Assembly (NCBI RefSeq): GCF_003574425.1
Contig: NZ_QLIU01000042.1
Location: forward strand, 1-53,033
DNA: 53,033 bases
From: Cysteiniphilum halobium
GTDB lineage: Bacteria > Pseudomonadota > Gammaproteobacteria > Francisellales > Francisellaceae
Direction of reading: 5' to 3'
Of this stretch, positions 1 to 7,982 are shown in pieces; the stretch's first letter is position 1, and every line of letters starts with the position of its first letter. The position numbers and the translations under genes are program-made. Under the pieces are notes generated by a model. It saw only the letters and a list, made by a program, of their open reading frames with translations, was not told the origin of the DNA and searched no databases.

Positions 1-117
1 AACTATTTGTCAGCTGTTTGAGGTGCTTTTTCATGGTGTGCAAATCAAGAAAAAATAACGCTTCAAGCAGCAGTTTGCAAATTTTTCTTCGTGTACAGAG
101 ATTTCGTCCAAAAAAAT

Positions 118-145
118 CTATAAAATGGTTTGCGATGAGTATAAA
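118..145 (+). repeat. Promoter-bearing repeat, copy A (upstream of purF)
   Basis: This is a copy of the window's promoter-like repeat. A -35-like CTATAA (118-123), a 16-bp spacer containing ATGGTTTGCGATGAG and a -10-like TATAAA (140-145) lie 37 bp before the purF start. The core matches copies at 2752, 3605 (reverse), 7925, 43797 (reverse) and 43874. The CCAGAAA box found upstream of most other copies is not clearly conserved here. It probably acts as the purF promoter (inference). The rest of bases 1-182 shows no recognisable gene. Confidence 0.5.
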
Positions 146-182
146 ATACTTCGGTCTTAAAACAGCAAGAAGATTGAAAATT

Positions 183-1694
183 ATGTGCGGTGTTGTTGGG
201 ATTATTGGGTATGAGCCTGCAAATCAAAAATTGTTTGATGCATTGACGATGTTACAGCATCGTGGGCAAGATGCCGCAGGCATTTTAACTTGTGATGGTT
301 ATCATATGTCACTACGCAAAGATAAAGGGCTTGTCGTTGAAGCTATTCGCGCACGACATATGGAACGTTTGCAAGGCAATCTAGGCATCGGTCATGTGCG
401 TTACCCAACCGCAGGATCAGATAGTGTTTTTGAATCGCAACCTTTTTATGTCAATTCACCTTATGGTATTGCTTTAGCACATAATGGAAACTTAATTAAC
501 ACTACTCAAATTCGTAAAGAATTGCTCGAGCATGATTTTCGTCATATTAATACCAGTTCAGACTCAGAGCTTTTACTCAATGTATTAGCGTCAGAGCTGC
601 ATAAGGCAGAAGTATCACTAACAAACTTCTCAACAGATATCTTTTTTAATGCATTAACTAAGCTCTATCAGCGTTGTATTGGTGGCTATGCCATTGTTGG
701 TGTGATCGCAGGTGCTGGCTTATTTGCCTTTCGCGATCCACACGGCATTCGTCCTTTGGTCTTAGGTGTAAAGGAAGTCGATGGCAAAAAAGAATATATG
801 GTCGCCTCTGAAACGGTTGCTTTAGATTGTGATGGTTATCAGATTATTGGTGATTTAAAAGCAGGAGAAGCTGTTTTTATTAGTCTTGATGGTGAATTAA
901 AGCGTAAAGTATGCGCTGCAGATGCCAGTTTATCGCCATGCATTTTTGAGTATGTCTATTTGGCACGTCCTGACTCTGTAATTGATGGCGTATCGGTTTA
1001 TAGTGCTCGTTTGGAAATGGGACGTATTGCCGGCAAAAATATATTAGCTGAATTGCCAGATCACGATATTGATGTGGTCATTCCTGTGCCTGATTCAGGA
1101 CGTCATGCAGCATTACCATTATCGCGTGTTTTAGATGTGCCATATCGTGAAGGGTTTGTCAAAAATCGTTATGTTGGACGCACATTTATCATGCCGACTC
1201 AAGCAGCACGCCAAAAATCCATTCGCAAAAAACTCAATACGATTGAGCATGAGTTTAAGGACAAGCATGTGTTGTTAGTTGATGACTCGATTGTGCGTGG
1301 AAATACTTCAAAGCTGATTGTTGAGATGGCAAGAAAAGCTGGTGCGCGCAAGGTATCAATCGTGTCAACGGCACCTGTGGTTAAATATCCTAATGTTTAT
1401 GGTATTGACATGCCAACACACGATGAACTGATTGGACATAATCGCAGCGTTGAGGAAATTCGTCAATGGATTGGTTTGGATCATTTGTTTTATCTAACAA
1501 CTGAGGATTTGATCGCAGCGGTACGTAATCAGGCGCCCCACCTGCAAAGTTTTGACACTTCAGTGTTTGATGGCAAATATGTTACCGGTGGTGTTGATGA
1601 GAACTACTTTAAGGCGTTGTTAAGTCACCGCAAACAGCAAGTAAATAGTACCACAGCAAAGTTAGGTGCTGTTGATATGCATAATCAAGAATAG
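183..1694 (+). CDS. purF: Amidophosphoribosyltransferase PurF
   Basis: PurF catalyses the first committed step of purine synthesis, making 5-phosphoribosylamine from PRPP and glutamine-derived ammonia in the cytosol. The start at 183 is chosen because it gives MCGVVGIIG, where Cys2 becomes the N-terminal nucleophile of the class II glutamine amidotransferase domain after Met removal. An in-frame extension back to base 18 is not needed. The product is 503 residues, against about 505 in E. coli. The amidotransferase half shows QHRGQDAAG, GIGHVRYPT and AHNGNL. The phosphoribosyltransferase half shows IPVPDSGRHAA and the PRPP loop LVDDSIVRGNTSK. miaE begins 13 bp downstream and may be co-transcribed. 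Expression probably comes from the repeat-borne promoter at 118-145. I see no PurR box. Confidence 0.97.
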   Translation: MCGVVGIIGYEPANQKLFDALTMLQHRGQDAAGILTCDGYHMSLRKDKGLVVEAIRARHMERLQGNLGIGHVRYPTAGSDSVFESQPFYVNSPYGIALAHNGNLINTTQIRKELLEHDFRHINTSSDSELLLNVLASELHKAEVSLTNFSTDIFFNALTKLYQRCIGGYAIVGVIAGAGLFAFRDPHGIRPLVLGVKEVDGKKEYMVASETVALDCDGYQIIGDLKAGEAVFISLDGELKRKVCAADASLSPCIFEYVYLARPDSVIDGVSVYSARLEMGRIAGKNILAELPDHDIDVVIPVPDSGRHAALPLSRVLDVPYREGFVKNRYVGRTFIMPTQAARQKSIRKKLNTIEHEFKDKHVLLVDDSIVRGNTSKLIVEMARKAGARKVSIVSTAPVVKYPNVYGIDMPTHDELIGHNRSVEEIRQWIGLDHLFYLTTEDLIAAVRNQAPHLQSFDTSVFDGKYVTGGVDENYFKALLSHRKQQVNSTTAKLGAVDMHNQE

Positions 1695-1707
1695 AAAAAT
1701 GTTTTGA

Positions 1708-2313
1708 ATGAAGTATTTTGATCAGACAACAATTGATACGTTTTTAGCATGCAAAACACCGCAAGCTTGGATAGATAAAGCGCTTAAGTCTATCGATATT
1801 CTATTGCTAGATCATGCGCACTGTGAGAAAAAGGCAGCATCAGCAGCTATTAGCTTTATGTATCGCAAATCAACTGAGCATCCTGATCTTTTGCTTAGAA
1901 TGTCCAAAATTGCACGCGAAGAGCTAGTGCACTTTGAGCAGGTATTAGGTATTTTAAAAAAGCGCAATATTGACTATCGTTTGCTGTCAGAGTCTCGCTA
2001 TGTCAAAGAGTTAAAAAAGCATGTACGCACCTCGGAAGAAGGGCGTCTTGTGGATACGCTAATTATTGGTGCATTTATCGAGGCAAGATCCTGCGAACGC
2101 TTTGGTGCAATTGCACCTTTTCTGGATGACGAGTTGCAAAAATTTTATTTAGGATTATTAGCGTCAGAGCAGAGGCACTTTACAATTTATTTAAAATTTG
2201 CGCAACATTTTACCACAGATGATTTGGCAGTGCATATTAACCGTTTTGCCGCAGTAGAAAAGGACTTGATAGAATCACATGATACAGAGTTTCGTTTCCA
2301 TAGCGGAGTTTAA
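1708..2313 (+). CDS. miaE: tRNA-(ms2io6A)-hydroxylase MiaE
   Basis: MiaE is a diiron monooxygenase that hydroxylates the isopentenyl group of ms2i6A at position 37 of tRNAs reading U-starting codons. The 201-residue product has the family length and a ferritin-like four-helix plan. Two metal-binding helices carry E-x2-H motifs, EELVHFEQV around residue 72 and SEQRHFTIY around residue 153, plus conserved acidic residues in DTLIIGAFIEARSCERF. It follows purF by 13 bp. The preceding AATGTTTTGA is a poor ribosome-binding site, so translation may be weak or coupled to purF. The enzymes supplying its substrate (MiaA, MiaB) are not in this window. Confidence 0.93.
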   Translation: MKYFDQTTIDTFLACKTPQAWIDKALKSIDILLLDHAHCEKKAASAAISFMYRKSTEHPDLLLRMSKIAREELVHFEQVLGILKKRNIDYRLLSESRYVKELKKHVRTSEEGRLVDTLIIGAFIEARSCERFGAIAPFLDDELQKFYLGLLASEQRHFTIYLKFAQHFTTDDLAVHINRFAAVEKDLIESHDTEFRFHSGV

Positions 2314-2446
2314 TCCCTACGGTCACAAGTTGGCACTAAATTAATTTAAGTTTTATTCGTATTTCAGCTAAAGTTTCTTTTTTGAATATTGAATTTTGGA
2401 AAGTTCCTATCTATCATTGGCAAGATTAAGAGAGAAAACAATAAAG

Positions 2447-2466
2447 TAAGTTTGTATTCAAACTTA
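2447..2466. other. Perfect 8-bp inverted repeat upstream of the Sm-like gene
   Basis: TAAGTTTG-TATT-CAAACTTA is a perfect hairpin or dyad about 55 bp before the Sm-like gene, in a 208-bp gap. A weak sigma70-like promoter may follow (TTGTTG at 2476, 17-bp spacer, TATTTT at 2499). The dyad could be an operator or the end of the miaE transcript. It lacks a clean T-tract on the plus strand. Confidence 0.3.
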
Positions 2467-2521
2467 TTGGGGATCTTGTTGTTAAAATACGACATTGATA
2501 TTTTGTGCGGAGGAGACAATC

Positions 2522-2722
2522 ATGCAAATAAATGATAAAACCAAGCGATGGTTGTTTGATATGTATAATAAGCAAAGCATTGTGACCGTCAAATCACATA
2601 ATATTCGTTATGTCGGGGTGCTTAAGCATATTTCTGCTGAACATGTGATGATCGATATACCCTTTGGTGTGAAGAAAATAAGTTTTACCGAGGTTGATAA
2701 AATTATTGAACATAAACGTTAA
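2522..2722 (+). CDS. Small Sm-like (Hfq-fold-like) protein, hypothetical
   Basis: A 66-residue protein with a strong ribosome-binding site (GGAGGAG at 2509-2515) before the ATG at 2522; that site decides the start. An N-terminal helix-like stretch (residues 5-17) is followed by four or five predicted short strands: SIVTVKSHNIRYVGVLKHIS (residues 19-38), HVMIDIP and VKKISFTEVDKIIEHK. This order (helix, bent strand pair, short loop, final strands) is that of Sm/LSm proteins such as Hfq. The canonical Hfq Sm2 motif (Y/F-K-H-A-I) is replaced by ISFTEVDKII, so it is not a standard Hfq. RNA binding is an inference from fold pattern only. It has its own leader and sits between miaE and a LuxR-type gene. 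Confidence 0.6.
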   Translation: MQINDKTKRWLFDMYNKQSIVTVKSHNIRYVGVLKHISAEHVMIDIPFGVKKISFTEVDKIIEHKR

Positions 2723-2735
2723 CCTAGCATAGACA

Positions 2736-2779
2736 TTCAATGCCAGAAACTCTGTAAAATGGGTTATGCGCGGTATATA
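2736..2779 (+). repeat. Promoter-bearing repeat, copy B (left arm of the pair around the LuxR gene)
   Basis: The left arm of a 42-bp inverted pair. It starts TTCAATGCCAGAAACTCTG, followed by an AATGGGTTATGCGCGG spacer and TATATA. It is identical to the reverse complement of 3602-3643 at all but two of 42 positions. Read as a promoter: -35-like CTGTAA (2752-2757), 16-bp spacer, -10-like TATATA (2774-2779), about 36 bp before the LuxR-type start. Confidence 0.7.
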
Positions 2780-2815
2780 CTTACGTGTATTACTACTGAA
2801 AATGAATTTCAGTTT

Positions 2816-3601
2816 ATGAAAAAATATTCCATTGCTTCATTACTACAGCTCCAAGAGAAAGATATTCAAACAATGCTTGCTGATAGTGTGAGTAATATAA
2901 CGATTATCACACAAATTTTAGATATTATCCGTGAAGATACGATCACGACCTTAACTTGGGTACGACGCTTTGCAGCAAATCAATATGCTATGGTTACAAG
3001 CTTTAGTAAAGAGATTATTAAACCATATCTGCAGCTTGGATTATGGCGTTATGATCCTTCAATTATTCCTAAGCAGACTAACGTCTTTAAAGTATTTACA
3101 TACGATGAGTTAACCAATGATCCGTTTAAGCATAAGTTGATTACTCAAAATGAAGATAATATCGTATTATATATTGTAAAATGCTATCACAACTATACGG
3201 ATCATTTTTCTTTTGATATTAAAACAGACTATTTTAATCAGCTAACATTTGAGGGTAAAACCACACTTTATCAACGTTTGACCGATTGTATTGATCTATT
3301 GATGAGTATGGTGAGATTTCATACTTTAATTGAGATTAAGGATTTTGATGATGAAACTGTTAAGCCTGAGACTGTACATTTACCCAAGGATTTGCAGCAA
3401 CGTTTAAAACTGACGGATTTAAATGTTGAGTATTTACGCTTTATAGCCACGGGTGCCACGGCTAAAGAAATTGCGATGCACGCAGGGCGTTCATATCGTT
3501 CAGTACAGGGCAGTATTGCAAACCTTTGTGAGAAGCTTAATTGTGAGAATAAAAATCAACTGATTAGTTTAGCGCGTATTATTACCAGTTATATAGAATA
3601 G
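2816..3601 (+). CDS. Solo LuxR-family transcriptional regulator
   Basis: A 261-residue protein with a C-terminal LuxR/GerE-type helix-turn-helix: LTDLNVEYLRFIATGATAKE followed by IAMHAGRSYRSVQGSIANLCEKLNC (about residues 195-240) matches the family pattern with the recognition helix RSYRSVQGSI. The N-terminal 190 residues resemble the all-helical/PAS-like sensing half of solo LuxR proteins but I cannot name a ligand, and no LuxI synthase is nearby. The ATG at 2816 (MKKYSIASLL) is preferred over an in-frame ATG at 2759 because the latter lies inside a repeat and upstream of the presumed transcript start. Nearly identical inverted repeats flank the gene, the right one beginning at its stop codon. 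It may autoregulate or respond to host cues (inference). Confidence 0.8.
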   Translation: MKKYSIASLLQLQEKDIQTMLADSVSNITIITQILDIIREDTITTLTWVRRFAANQYAMVTSFSKEIIKPYLQLGLWRYDPSIIPKQTNVFKVFTYDELTNDPFKHKLITQNEDNIVLYIVKCYHNYTDHFSFDIKTDYFNQLTFEGKTTLYQRLTDCIDLLMSMVRFHTLIEIKDFDDETVKPETVHLPKDLQQRLKLTDLNVEYLRFIATGATAKEIAMHAGRSYRSVQGSIANLCEKLNCENKNQLISLARIITSYIE

Positions 3602-3643
3602 TATACCGCTCATAAACCATTTTACAGAGTTTCTGGCATTGAA
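3600..3643 (-). repeat. Promoter-bearing repeat, copy C (right arm, inverted)
   Basis: The inverted partner of copy B, overlapping the stop codon of the LuxR-type gene. On the minus strand it reads CTGTAA (3627-3622), a 16-bp spacer AATGGTTTATGAGCGG and TATACT (3605-3600). A promoter here would fire antisense into the regulator gene. Confidence 0.65.
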
Positions 3644-3664
3644 TTTCTCGCACGTTTAGATGAT

Positions 3665-3730
3665 TGAGTTTCAATTATCTCCTCACGCGCAGCTTAAGCT
3701 GCGCGAGCAATCCCGCAAGGGGCGAGGTAA
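3665..3730. repeat. MITE-like GCAGCTTAAGCTGC element, copy a
   Basis: GAGTTTCAATTATCTCCTCA, then the palindrome GCGCAGCTTAAGCTGCGC, then AATCCCGCAAGGGGCGAGG. It matches the reverse complement of the copy at 24396-24513 and, more loosely, the copies near 34425 and 46366. It lies between the convergent LuxR-type and ispA genes, where its stems may also terminate transcription from both sides (inference). Confidence 0.7.
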
Positions 3731-3760
3731 TAGGCGTTAGGTGATGTATTTAAGAGACAA

Positions 3761-4645
3761 TTAATGTGTGCGCCTAATAATATATTCAGCAAGTTGGGCT
3801 AGTGATGTTGTGTTATGCCCTTTAATCTGTTGCAGATGCGCCATGGATTGAGTAAATAACTCATCCAATAGTTGTTGCGTCTTTTCAATACCTAGCAAAG
3901 AAGGGTAGGTTGATTTGTTGAGTTTAATATCACTCATATTGTTTTTACCTAAAGTCTTAGTATCAGAAGTGACTTCAAGTAAATCATCTTTTACTTGAAA
4001 TGCTAAGCCAATACTTTGGCTAAAGGCAGTAAGATGTTCCTCAGTCACCTTATCTGTATAATGTGGTGAAGCAAGAAACGGTAACACAACAGCAGCGGTT
4101 AATAATTTACCTGTTTTTAAGCGATGTATTGTTTCAATGTTATCGATATCTTGAGCTTGACCTTCCGCATCAATATCAAGCTGTTGTCCATCAACCATAC
4201 CTAAGCATCCTGCGTGTGTTGAGAGTGTAAAAAGTGCTTTTTGCATTTGTGTAATATCGATAGCTTGCAGCTCACTAATAGATTGAAATGCTAGCGTCTG
4301 TAACGCATCTCCAGCTAGAATTGCCGTGGCTTCATCAAATTGAATATGGCACGTTGGCTTGCCACGGCGCAAATCATCGTTATCCATTGCTGGTAAATCA
4401 TCGTGAATCAGTGAATAGGCATGGATTGCTTCTAATGCAAAAGCAATATGTTTGATATTGTGTAGATTACAGTGAAAGCACTTACCACTTAAGAAACTTA
4501 GTATGGCACGAATACGTTTGCCACCACTGAGGAAACTATATGCCATGGCTTGTTGTAGGCGTGAGCTTTGAATTGATTGTGAAAAAAAGTACTCCTTGGC
4601 AAAGTCTTCAAAGTCATCTTTTATTTGTATAAATTTGCTTAGCAT
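3761..4645 (-). CDS. ispA: Polyprenyl synthetase IspA (farnesyl diphosphate synthase)
   Basis: Condenses DMAPP/GPP with IPP to make farnesyl diphosphate, feeding undecaprenyl-PP and quinone side chains. The 294-residue product has the first aspartate-rich motif HDDLPAMDNDDLRRGKPT and the FQVKDDLLEV second motif. The latter is DDLLE where most IspA proteins have DDxxD, a conservative D-to-E change of the last metal-binding residue. The SGGKRIRA motif near residue 40 binds IPP. The ribosome-binding site AAAGGAT precedes the ATG at 4645. The ATG overlaps the end of waaA by 7 bp, so it is translationally coupled as last gene of a hldD-waaA-ispA operon. No xseB or dxs neighbours, unlike E. coli. 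Confidence 0.94.
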   Translation of the reverse strand: MLSKFIQIKDDFEDFAKEYFFSQSIQSSRLQQAMAYSFLSGGKRIRAILSFLSGKCFHCNLHNIKHIAFALEAIHAYSLIHDDLPAMDNDDLRRGKPTCHIQFDEATAILAGDALQTLAFQSISELQAIDITQMQKALFTLSTHAGCLGMVDGQQLDIDAEGQAQDIDNIETIHRLKTGKLLTAAVVLPFLASPHYTDKVTEEHLTAFSQSIGLAFQVKDDLLEVTSDTKTLGKNNMSDIKLNKSTYPSLLGIEKTQQLLDELFTQSMAHLQQIKGHNTTSLAQLAEYIIRRTH

Positions 4646-5913
4646 AAAAATCCTTTAATGATCGAGAATTGTTTATCCAATGCGCCTTTATTTTGTTGAA
4701 AAACAGTTAGTGCAGCATTGCCTTGAGCTTGGGCTATTTCTGGGTTGCTAAAGAGTAGATGTAATTGCTTGGCGAGTGAAGTGCTATCATTGACGAAACT
4801 TAAAGCCTGTTGCGTCTGTAATTTTTCAGCAACTAAAGCGAAGTTAAAAACCGATGGGCCGGATATAATAGGTTTAGCAAGGGCTGCGGGCTCAAGCATA
4901 TTATGTCCGCCATTGTCAACAAAACTGCCGCCAACAAAGGCAATATCACTCATGGCATATAATAACATCATCTCGCCCATGGTGTCCCCAAGGTAGACAT
5001 CACTGTTACTGTCATACTGATCTAGACTTCTACGACTATAGATAAAGTTGTTTGCTTTAATTAATTCAGCCACTTGGTCAAAGCGCTCAGGATGTCTAGG
5101 CACTAAAATCAACAGTGCATCAGGCAGCATTTGTAATAGCTTGCGATGTGCATCAAGAATAATCTCATCTTCACCTTGATGGGTGCTTGCTGCAATCCAG
5201 ATGTATTTTTTTGCAAAGCGCTGGCGTAAATTCTGGGCACTTTTAAGAAGATCATGTGCAATCGGAAAGTCATATTTGATGTTGCCATCAACACTTATTT
5301 TATTCTCAGACATACCCAGCTGGATAAAACGTCTGGCATCACCTTCGGATTGTGCGCTGATATGACTGATTTGTTTGAGCATATGACGCATGATAAAGCC
5401 AATTTTGGCGTAACCCATAGCTGATTTTTGCGATAAACGTGCATTGATTAAAACCACTGGAATCTTATATTTACTGCATTGAGCTAGCAAATTTGGCCAA
5501 ATTTCTGTTTCCATTATAAGGCATAGTTTAGGGTGAGTACGCTTGATAAAACGCTTTAAAAAATGAGAGATATCATATGGGATATAACTATGTTTGATAT
5601 TGTCAAAGTCTCGATAAAGTTTTTGTACTTGAGCACTCCCGGTTGGCGTCATGGTAGTGATAACAAAAATTTCATGCGGATAGCTTACAGCAAGTTTCTT
5701 AATTAAAGGTGCAATGGCAATGCTTTCTCCCATAGAGACGGAGTGAACCCAAATACTTTCGCTTACTTTAAAGGGTGTGAAACCAAAGCGTTCACGAACT
5801 CTTTGGCGATAGCCTTTGTTTTTACAGCTGCGAATTAATTTGTTAATGCTGATAAAAGGCAAGCTTAAGCAAAATAATACACTGTAAATAAAACGAATAA
5901 GCGTATATATCAT
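4639..5913 (-). CDS. waaA: 3-deoxy-D-manno-octulosonic acid transferase WaaA (KdtA)
   Basis: Attaches Kdo residue(s) to lipid A precursor at the inner face of the cytoplasmic membrane. The 424-residue product has an N-terminal membrane anchor (residues 1-22, IRFIYSVLFCLSLPFISI), the SVSMGES motif that corresponds to the family's catalytic SVGE region, ETEIWPN, and the GT-B C-terminal donor site GGSFVDNGGHNMLEPAALAK. Its length matches E. coli WaaA (425). Whether it adds one or two Kdo cannot be read from the sequence. It lies 24 bp downstream of hldD and overlaps ispA. Confidence 0.96.
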   Translation of the reverse strand: MIYTLIRFIYSVLFCLSLPFISINKLIRSCKNKGYRQRVRERFGFTPFKVSESIWVHSVSMGESIAIAPLIKKLAVSYPHEIFVITTMTPTGSAQVQKLYRDFDNIKHSYIPYDISHFLKRFIKRTHPKLCLIMETEIWPNLLAQCSKYKIPVVLINARLSQKSAMGYAKIGFIMRHMLKQISHISAQSEGDARRFIQLGMSENKISVDGNIKYDFPIAHDLLKSAQNLRQRFAKKYIWIAASTHQGEDEIILDAHRKLLQMLPDALLILVPRHPERFDQVAELIKANNFIYSRRSLDQYDSNSDVYLGDTMGEMMLLYAMSDIAFVGGSFVDNGGHNMLEPAALAKPIISGPSVFNFALVAEKLQTQQALSFVNDSTSLAKQLHLLFSNPEIAQAQGNAALTVFQQNKGALDKQFSIIKGFLC

Positions 5914-5937
5914 ATCTTATGGGTTTTTATTCTTTAA

Positions 5938-6918
5938 TCATTTATGTTTTTCTAGCCATTGTAAGTAGTCACTGACACCGGTTTTAACATCCCTAAAGCC
6001 GACATCACAACCTGCGTCACGTAACTTGTCTAAATTGGCTTCGGTATAGCTTTGATAATGTCCTTTCAGATGTTCAGGAAACGCTATGTATTGGATCTCA
6101 CCTTCTTTATAAAAATCAAGTACAGCATGAGCAATGTTGTTGAAGGGTTCCGCAGTGCCGGTGCCGCAGTTGAAAATGCCAGAGACTTGTGGATGGTCTA
6201 AAAACCACAAATTAACCTTAGCAGCATCTTCGACATAAATAAAGTCACGCATCTGTTGGCCGGCAGCAAAGCCATCATAGGCATCAAACAGCTTAACTTT
6301 TTTGTGTGCTTTAAATTGATTGTAATGATGAAAGGCAACACTTGCCATTGAGCCTTTATGCGCCTCATGCGGGCCATAAACATTGAAGTATTTTAAGCCA
6401 ACGATTTGGCTTTGGGTGTGAGGTAGGAATTTGCGAACATATTGATCAAATAAAAATTTAGAATATCCATAAACATTCACCGGTTTCTCATATTGACGCT
6501 CTTCAATAAAGGTCGTGTTATTGCCGTAAGTTGCAGCACTTGAAGCGTAGATAAAAGGAATCTTGTGGCGCATCGCGAAATGCAGTAGAATCTTGCTGTA
6601 TTCATAATTATTATTCATTACATATTGTCCATCCCACTCAGTCGTCGCCGAGCAAGCACCTTGATGGATAATGGCTTTGATGTCAGTGGGATTAAGTTTT
6701 AAGCCAGCATTTGGTGTGCGATAGGATAGATCAGATTCGATAGTCTGTAAAAAAGGCGTCTGATCACAATAATCTGTGATGTCATAATCAACTAAATTGA
6801 CAAATTTATGCCCGTCTTTTAGGTTATCAACAACGAGAATATCCTCATGTCCACGTAAGTTAAGCTGCTTAATAATATTTGCGCCAATAAATCCAGCACC
6901 ACCTGTAACAATAATCAT
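5938..6918 (-). CDS. hldD: ADP-L-glycero-D-manno-heptose 6-epimerase HldD
   Basis: Converts ADP-D-glycero- to ADP-L-glycero-beta-D-manno-heptose for the LPS inner core. The start at 6918 ([15 protein letters not shown]) is set by the N-terminal Rossmann motif and the GGAG site 8 bp upstream. An in-frame extension to 7071 is rejected. The 326-residue product (E. coli 310) is an extended [18 protein letters not shown] (catalytic Ser/Thr) and the Y-x3-K motif [10 protein letters not shown], with YFNVYGPHE and [10 protein letters not shown] downstream. It heads the hldD-waaA-ispA operon and is divergent from ppk2 across a 151-bp gap. Its presence implies heptose in the LPS core. Confidence 0.96.
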   Translation of the reverse strand: MIIVTGGAGFIGANIIKQLNLRGHEDILVVDNLKDGHKFVNLVDYDITDYCDQTPFLQTIESDLSYRTPNAGLKLNPTDIKAIIHQGACSATTEWDGQYVMNNNYEYSKILLHFAMRHKIPFIYASSAATYGNNTTFIEERQYEKPVNVYGYSKFLFDQYVRKFLPHTQSQIVGLKYFNVYGPHEAHKGSMASVAFHHYNQFKAHKKVKLFDAYDGFAAGQQMRDFIYVEDAAKVNLWFLDHPQVSGIFNCGTGTAEPFNNIAHAVLDFYKEGEIQYIAFPEHLKGHYQSYTEANLDKLRDAGCDVGFRDVKTGVSDYLQWLEKHK

Positions 6919-7015
6919 TGATTTGCTCCATGTGTTAAAACGAGGCAATTCTAACAAAAAAAATGCAAGTTGGCTGTAATTTCCGTAATGAAGTTTATAG
7001 ATGCCAGATGGTGGC

Positions 7016-7043
7016 TTGTAGTTATTCTCTTTAGCGCTACAAT
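7016..7043 (+). promoter_or_regulatory. Promoter of ppk2
   Basis: TTGTAG (7016-7021), 16-bp spacer, TACAAT (7038-7043), 26 bp before the ppk2 ATG. TTGTAG and CTACAA (7037-7042) also form an inverted repeat across the promoter, which could be an operator or chance. Confidence 0.45.
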
Positions 7044-7069
7044 GAGGATATGTACAGCTAAAAAAAGCC

Positions 7070-7894
7070 ATGGATATGACCGACGCGACACTTGATTTAT
7101 TAAATCGTCGTAAATTGTTTACCGAGAATATTTATCCTTACCAGGAAAAAATGCCAAGAAAGGTTTACGAACAGCAGAAAACACAATTACAAATTGAGCT
7201 TTTAAAAATGCAGCAGTGGGTCAGGTCAACAGGGCAAAAAGTACTTATTATCTTTGAAGGACGCGATGCCGCTGGTAAAGGAGGTACTATTAAGCGAATG
7301 ATGGAACATCTTAATCCGCGTGGTGCGCGTGTTGTTGCATTAGAGAAGCCATCAGAGCGTGAACAGGGGCAGTGGTATTTTCAGCGCTATATTCGACATT
7401 TGCCAACTTCTGGAGAGATTGTGCTTTTTGATAGATCATGGTACAACCGTGCTGGTGTTGAAAAAGTGATGGGTTTTTGTACTCCCGAGCAGTATCAGTT
7501 ATTTTTGACACAAGCGCCAGAGCTTGAAAAAATGTTAGTACAAAGTGGTATTAAGCTGCTTAAATTTTGGTTTTCAGTCAGCCAAAAAGAACAAAAAAGA
7601 CGTTTTCAATCACGCACGGTGCACCCATTGAAGCAATGGAAATTAAGTTCTATTGATAAAGCGAGTCTTGATAAATGGGATGATTATACCGAAGCGAAAG
7701 AAAGTATGTTCTTGCACACCGATACTGAATTAGCCCCTTGGACAGTGATTAAATCAGATGATAAGAAGCGCGCGCGCATTAATGCGATGCGATACGTGTT
7801 GTCGCGCCTAGACTATAAAAACAAAGATGCTAATATTGCAATTAAACCCGATCCTTTGATTGTTGGTCTAGCCAGTGAGATATATCCGGAATAA
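7070..7894 (+). CDS. ppk2: Polyphosphate kinase 2 (PPK2 family)
   Basis: Transfers phosphate between polyphosphate and nucleoside diphosphates (family PPK2), typically making GTP or ATP from polyP. The 274-residue single-domain protein has Walker [15 protein letters not shown] (residues 62-75), the lid region [20 protein letters not shown], and Walker [15 protein letters not shown] (about 118-131). Single-domain length plus the GRDAAGKGG and [11 protein letters not shown] signatures suit class I, which prefers NDPs; the class assignment is inference. It has its own promoter, divergent from hldD. No ppk1 or ppx lies in the window. Confidence 0.94.
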   Translation: MDMTDATLDLLNRRKLFTENIYPYQEKMPRKVYEQQKTQLQIELLKMQQWVRSTGQKVLIIFEGRDAAGKGGTIKRMMEHLNPRGARVVALEKPSEREQGQWYFQRYIRHLPTSGEIVLFDRSWYNRAGVEKVMGFCTPEQYQLFLTQAPELEKMLVQSGIKLLKFWFSVSQKEQKRRFQSRTVHPLKQWKLSSIDKASLDKWDDYTEAKESMFLHTDTELAPWTVIKSDDKKRARINAMRYVLSRLDYKNKDANIAIKPDPLIVGLASEIYPE

Positions 7895-7906
7895 CTTCAG
7901 TCTTGA

Positions 7907-7952
7907 CTATCAATAGCAGAAATATTGTAAAATGGTTTGTGATGGGTATAGA
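7907..7952 (+). repeat. Promoter-bearing repeat, copy D (upstream of epmA)
   Basis: Upstream box ATCAATAGCAGAAA, then TTGTAA (7925-7930), 16-bp spacer AATGGTTTGTGATGGG and TATAGA (7947-7952). This is the copy closest to a consensus sigma70 promoter, 30 bp before the epmA start. It fills the 88-bp gap between ppk2 and epmA. Confidence 0.6.
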
Positions 7953-7982
7953 ATAGCCGTACTTTAACGTGTGATCTAGATT

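Noticed and set aside
2759-2815. Upstream ATG extension of the LuxR-type gene
   Set aside because: Lies within the promoter-like repeat, ahead of the predicted transcript start, with no Shine-Dalgarno.
4745-5365. Short plus-strand open frames inside waaA
   Set aside because: Shadows of the well-supported minus-strand waaA gene, with no ribosome-binding sites.
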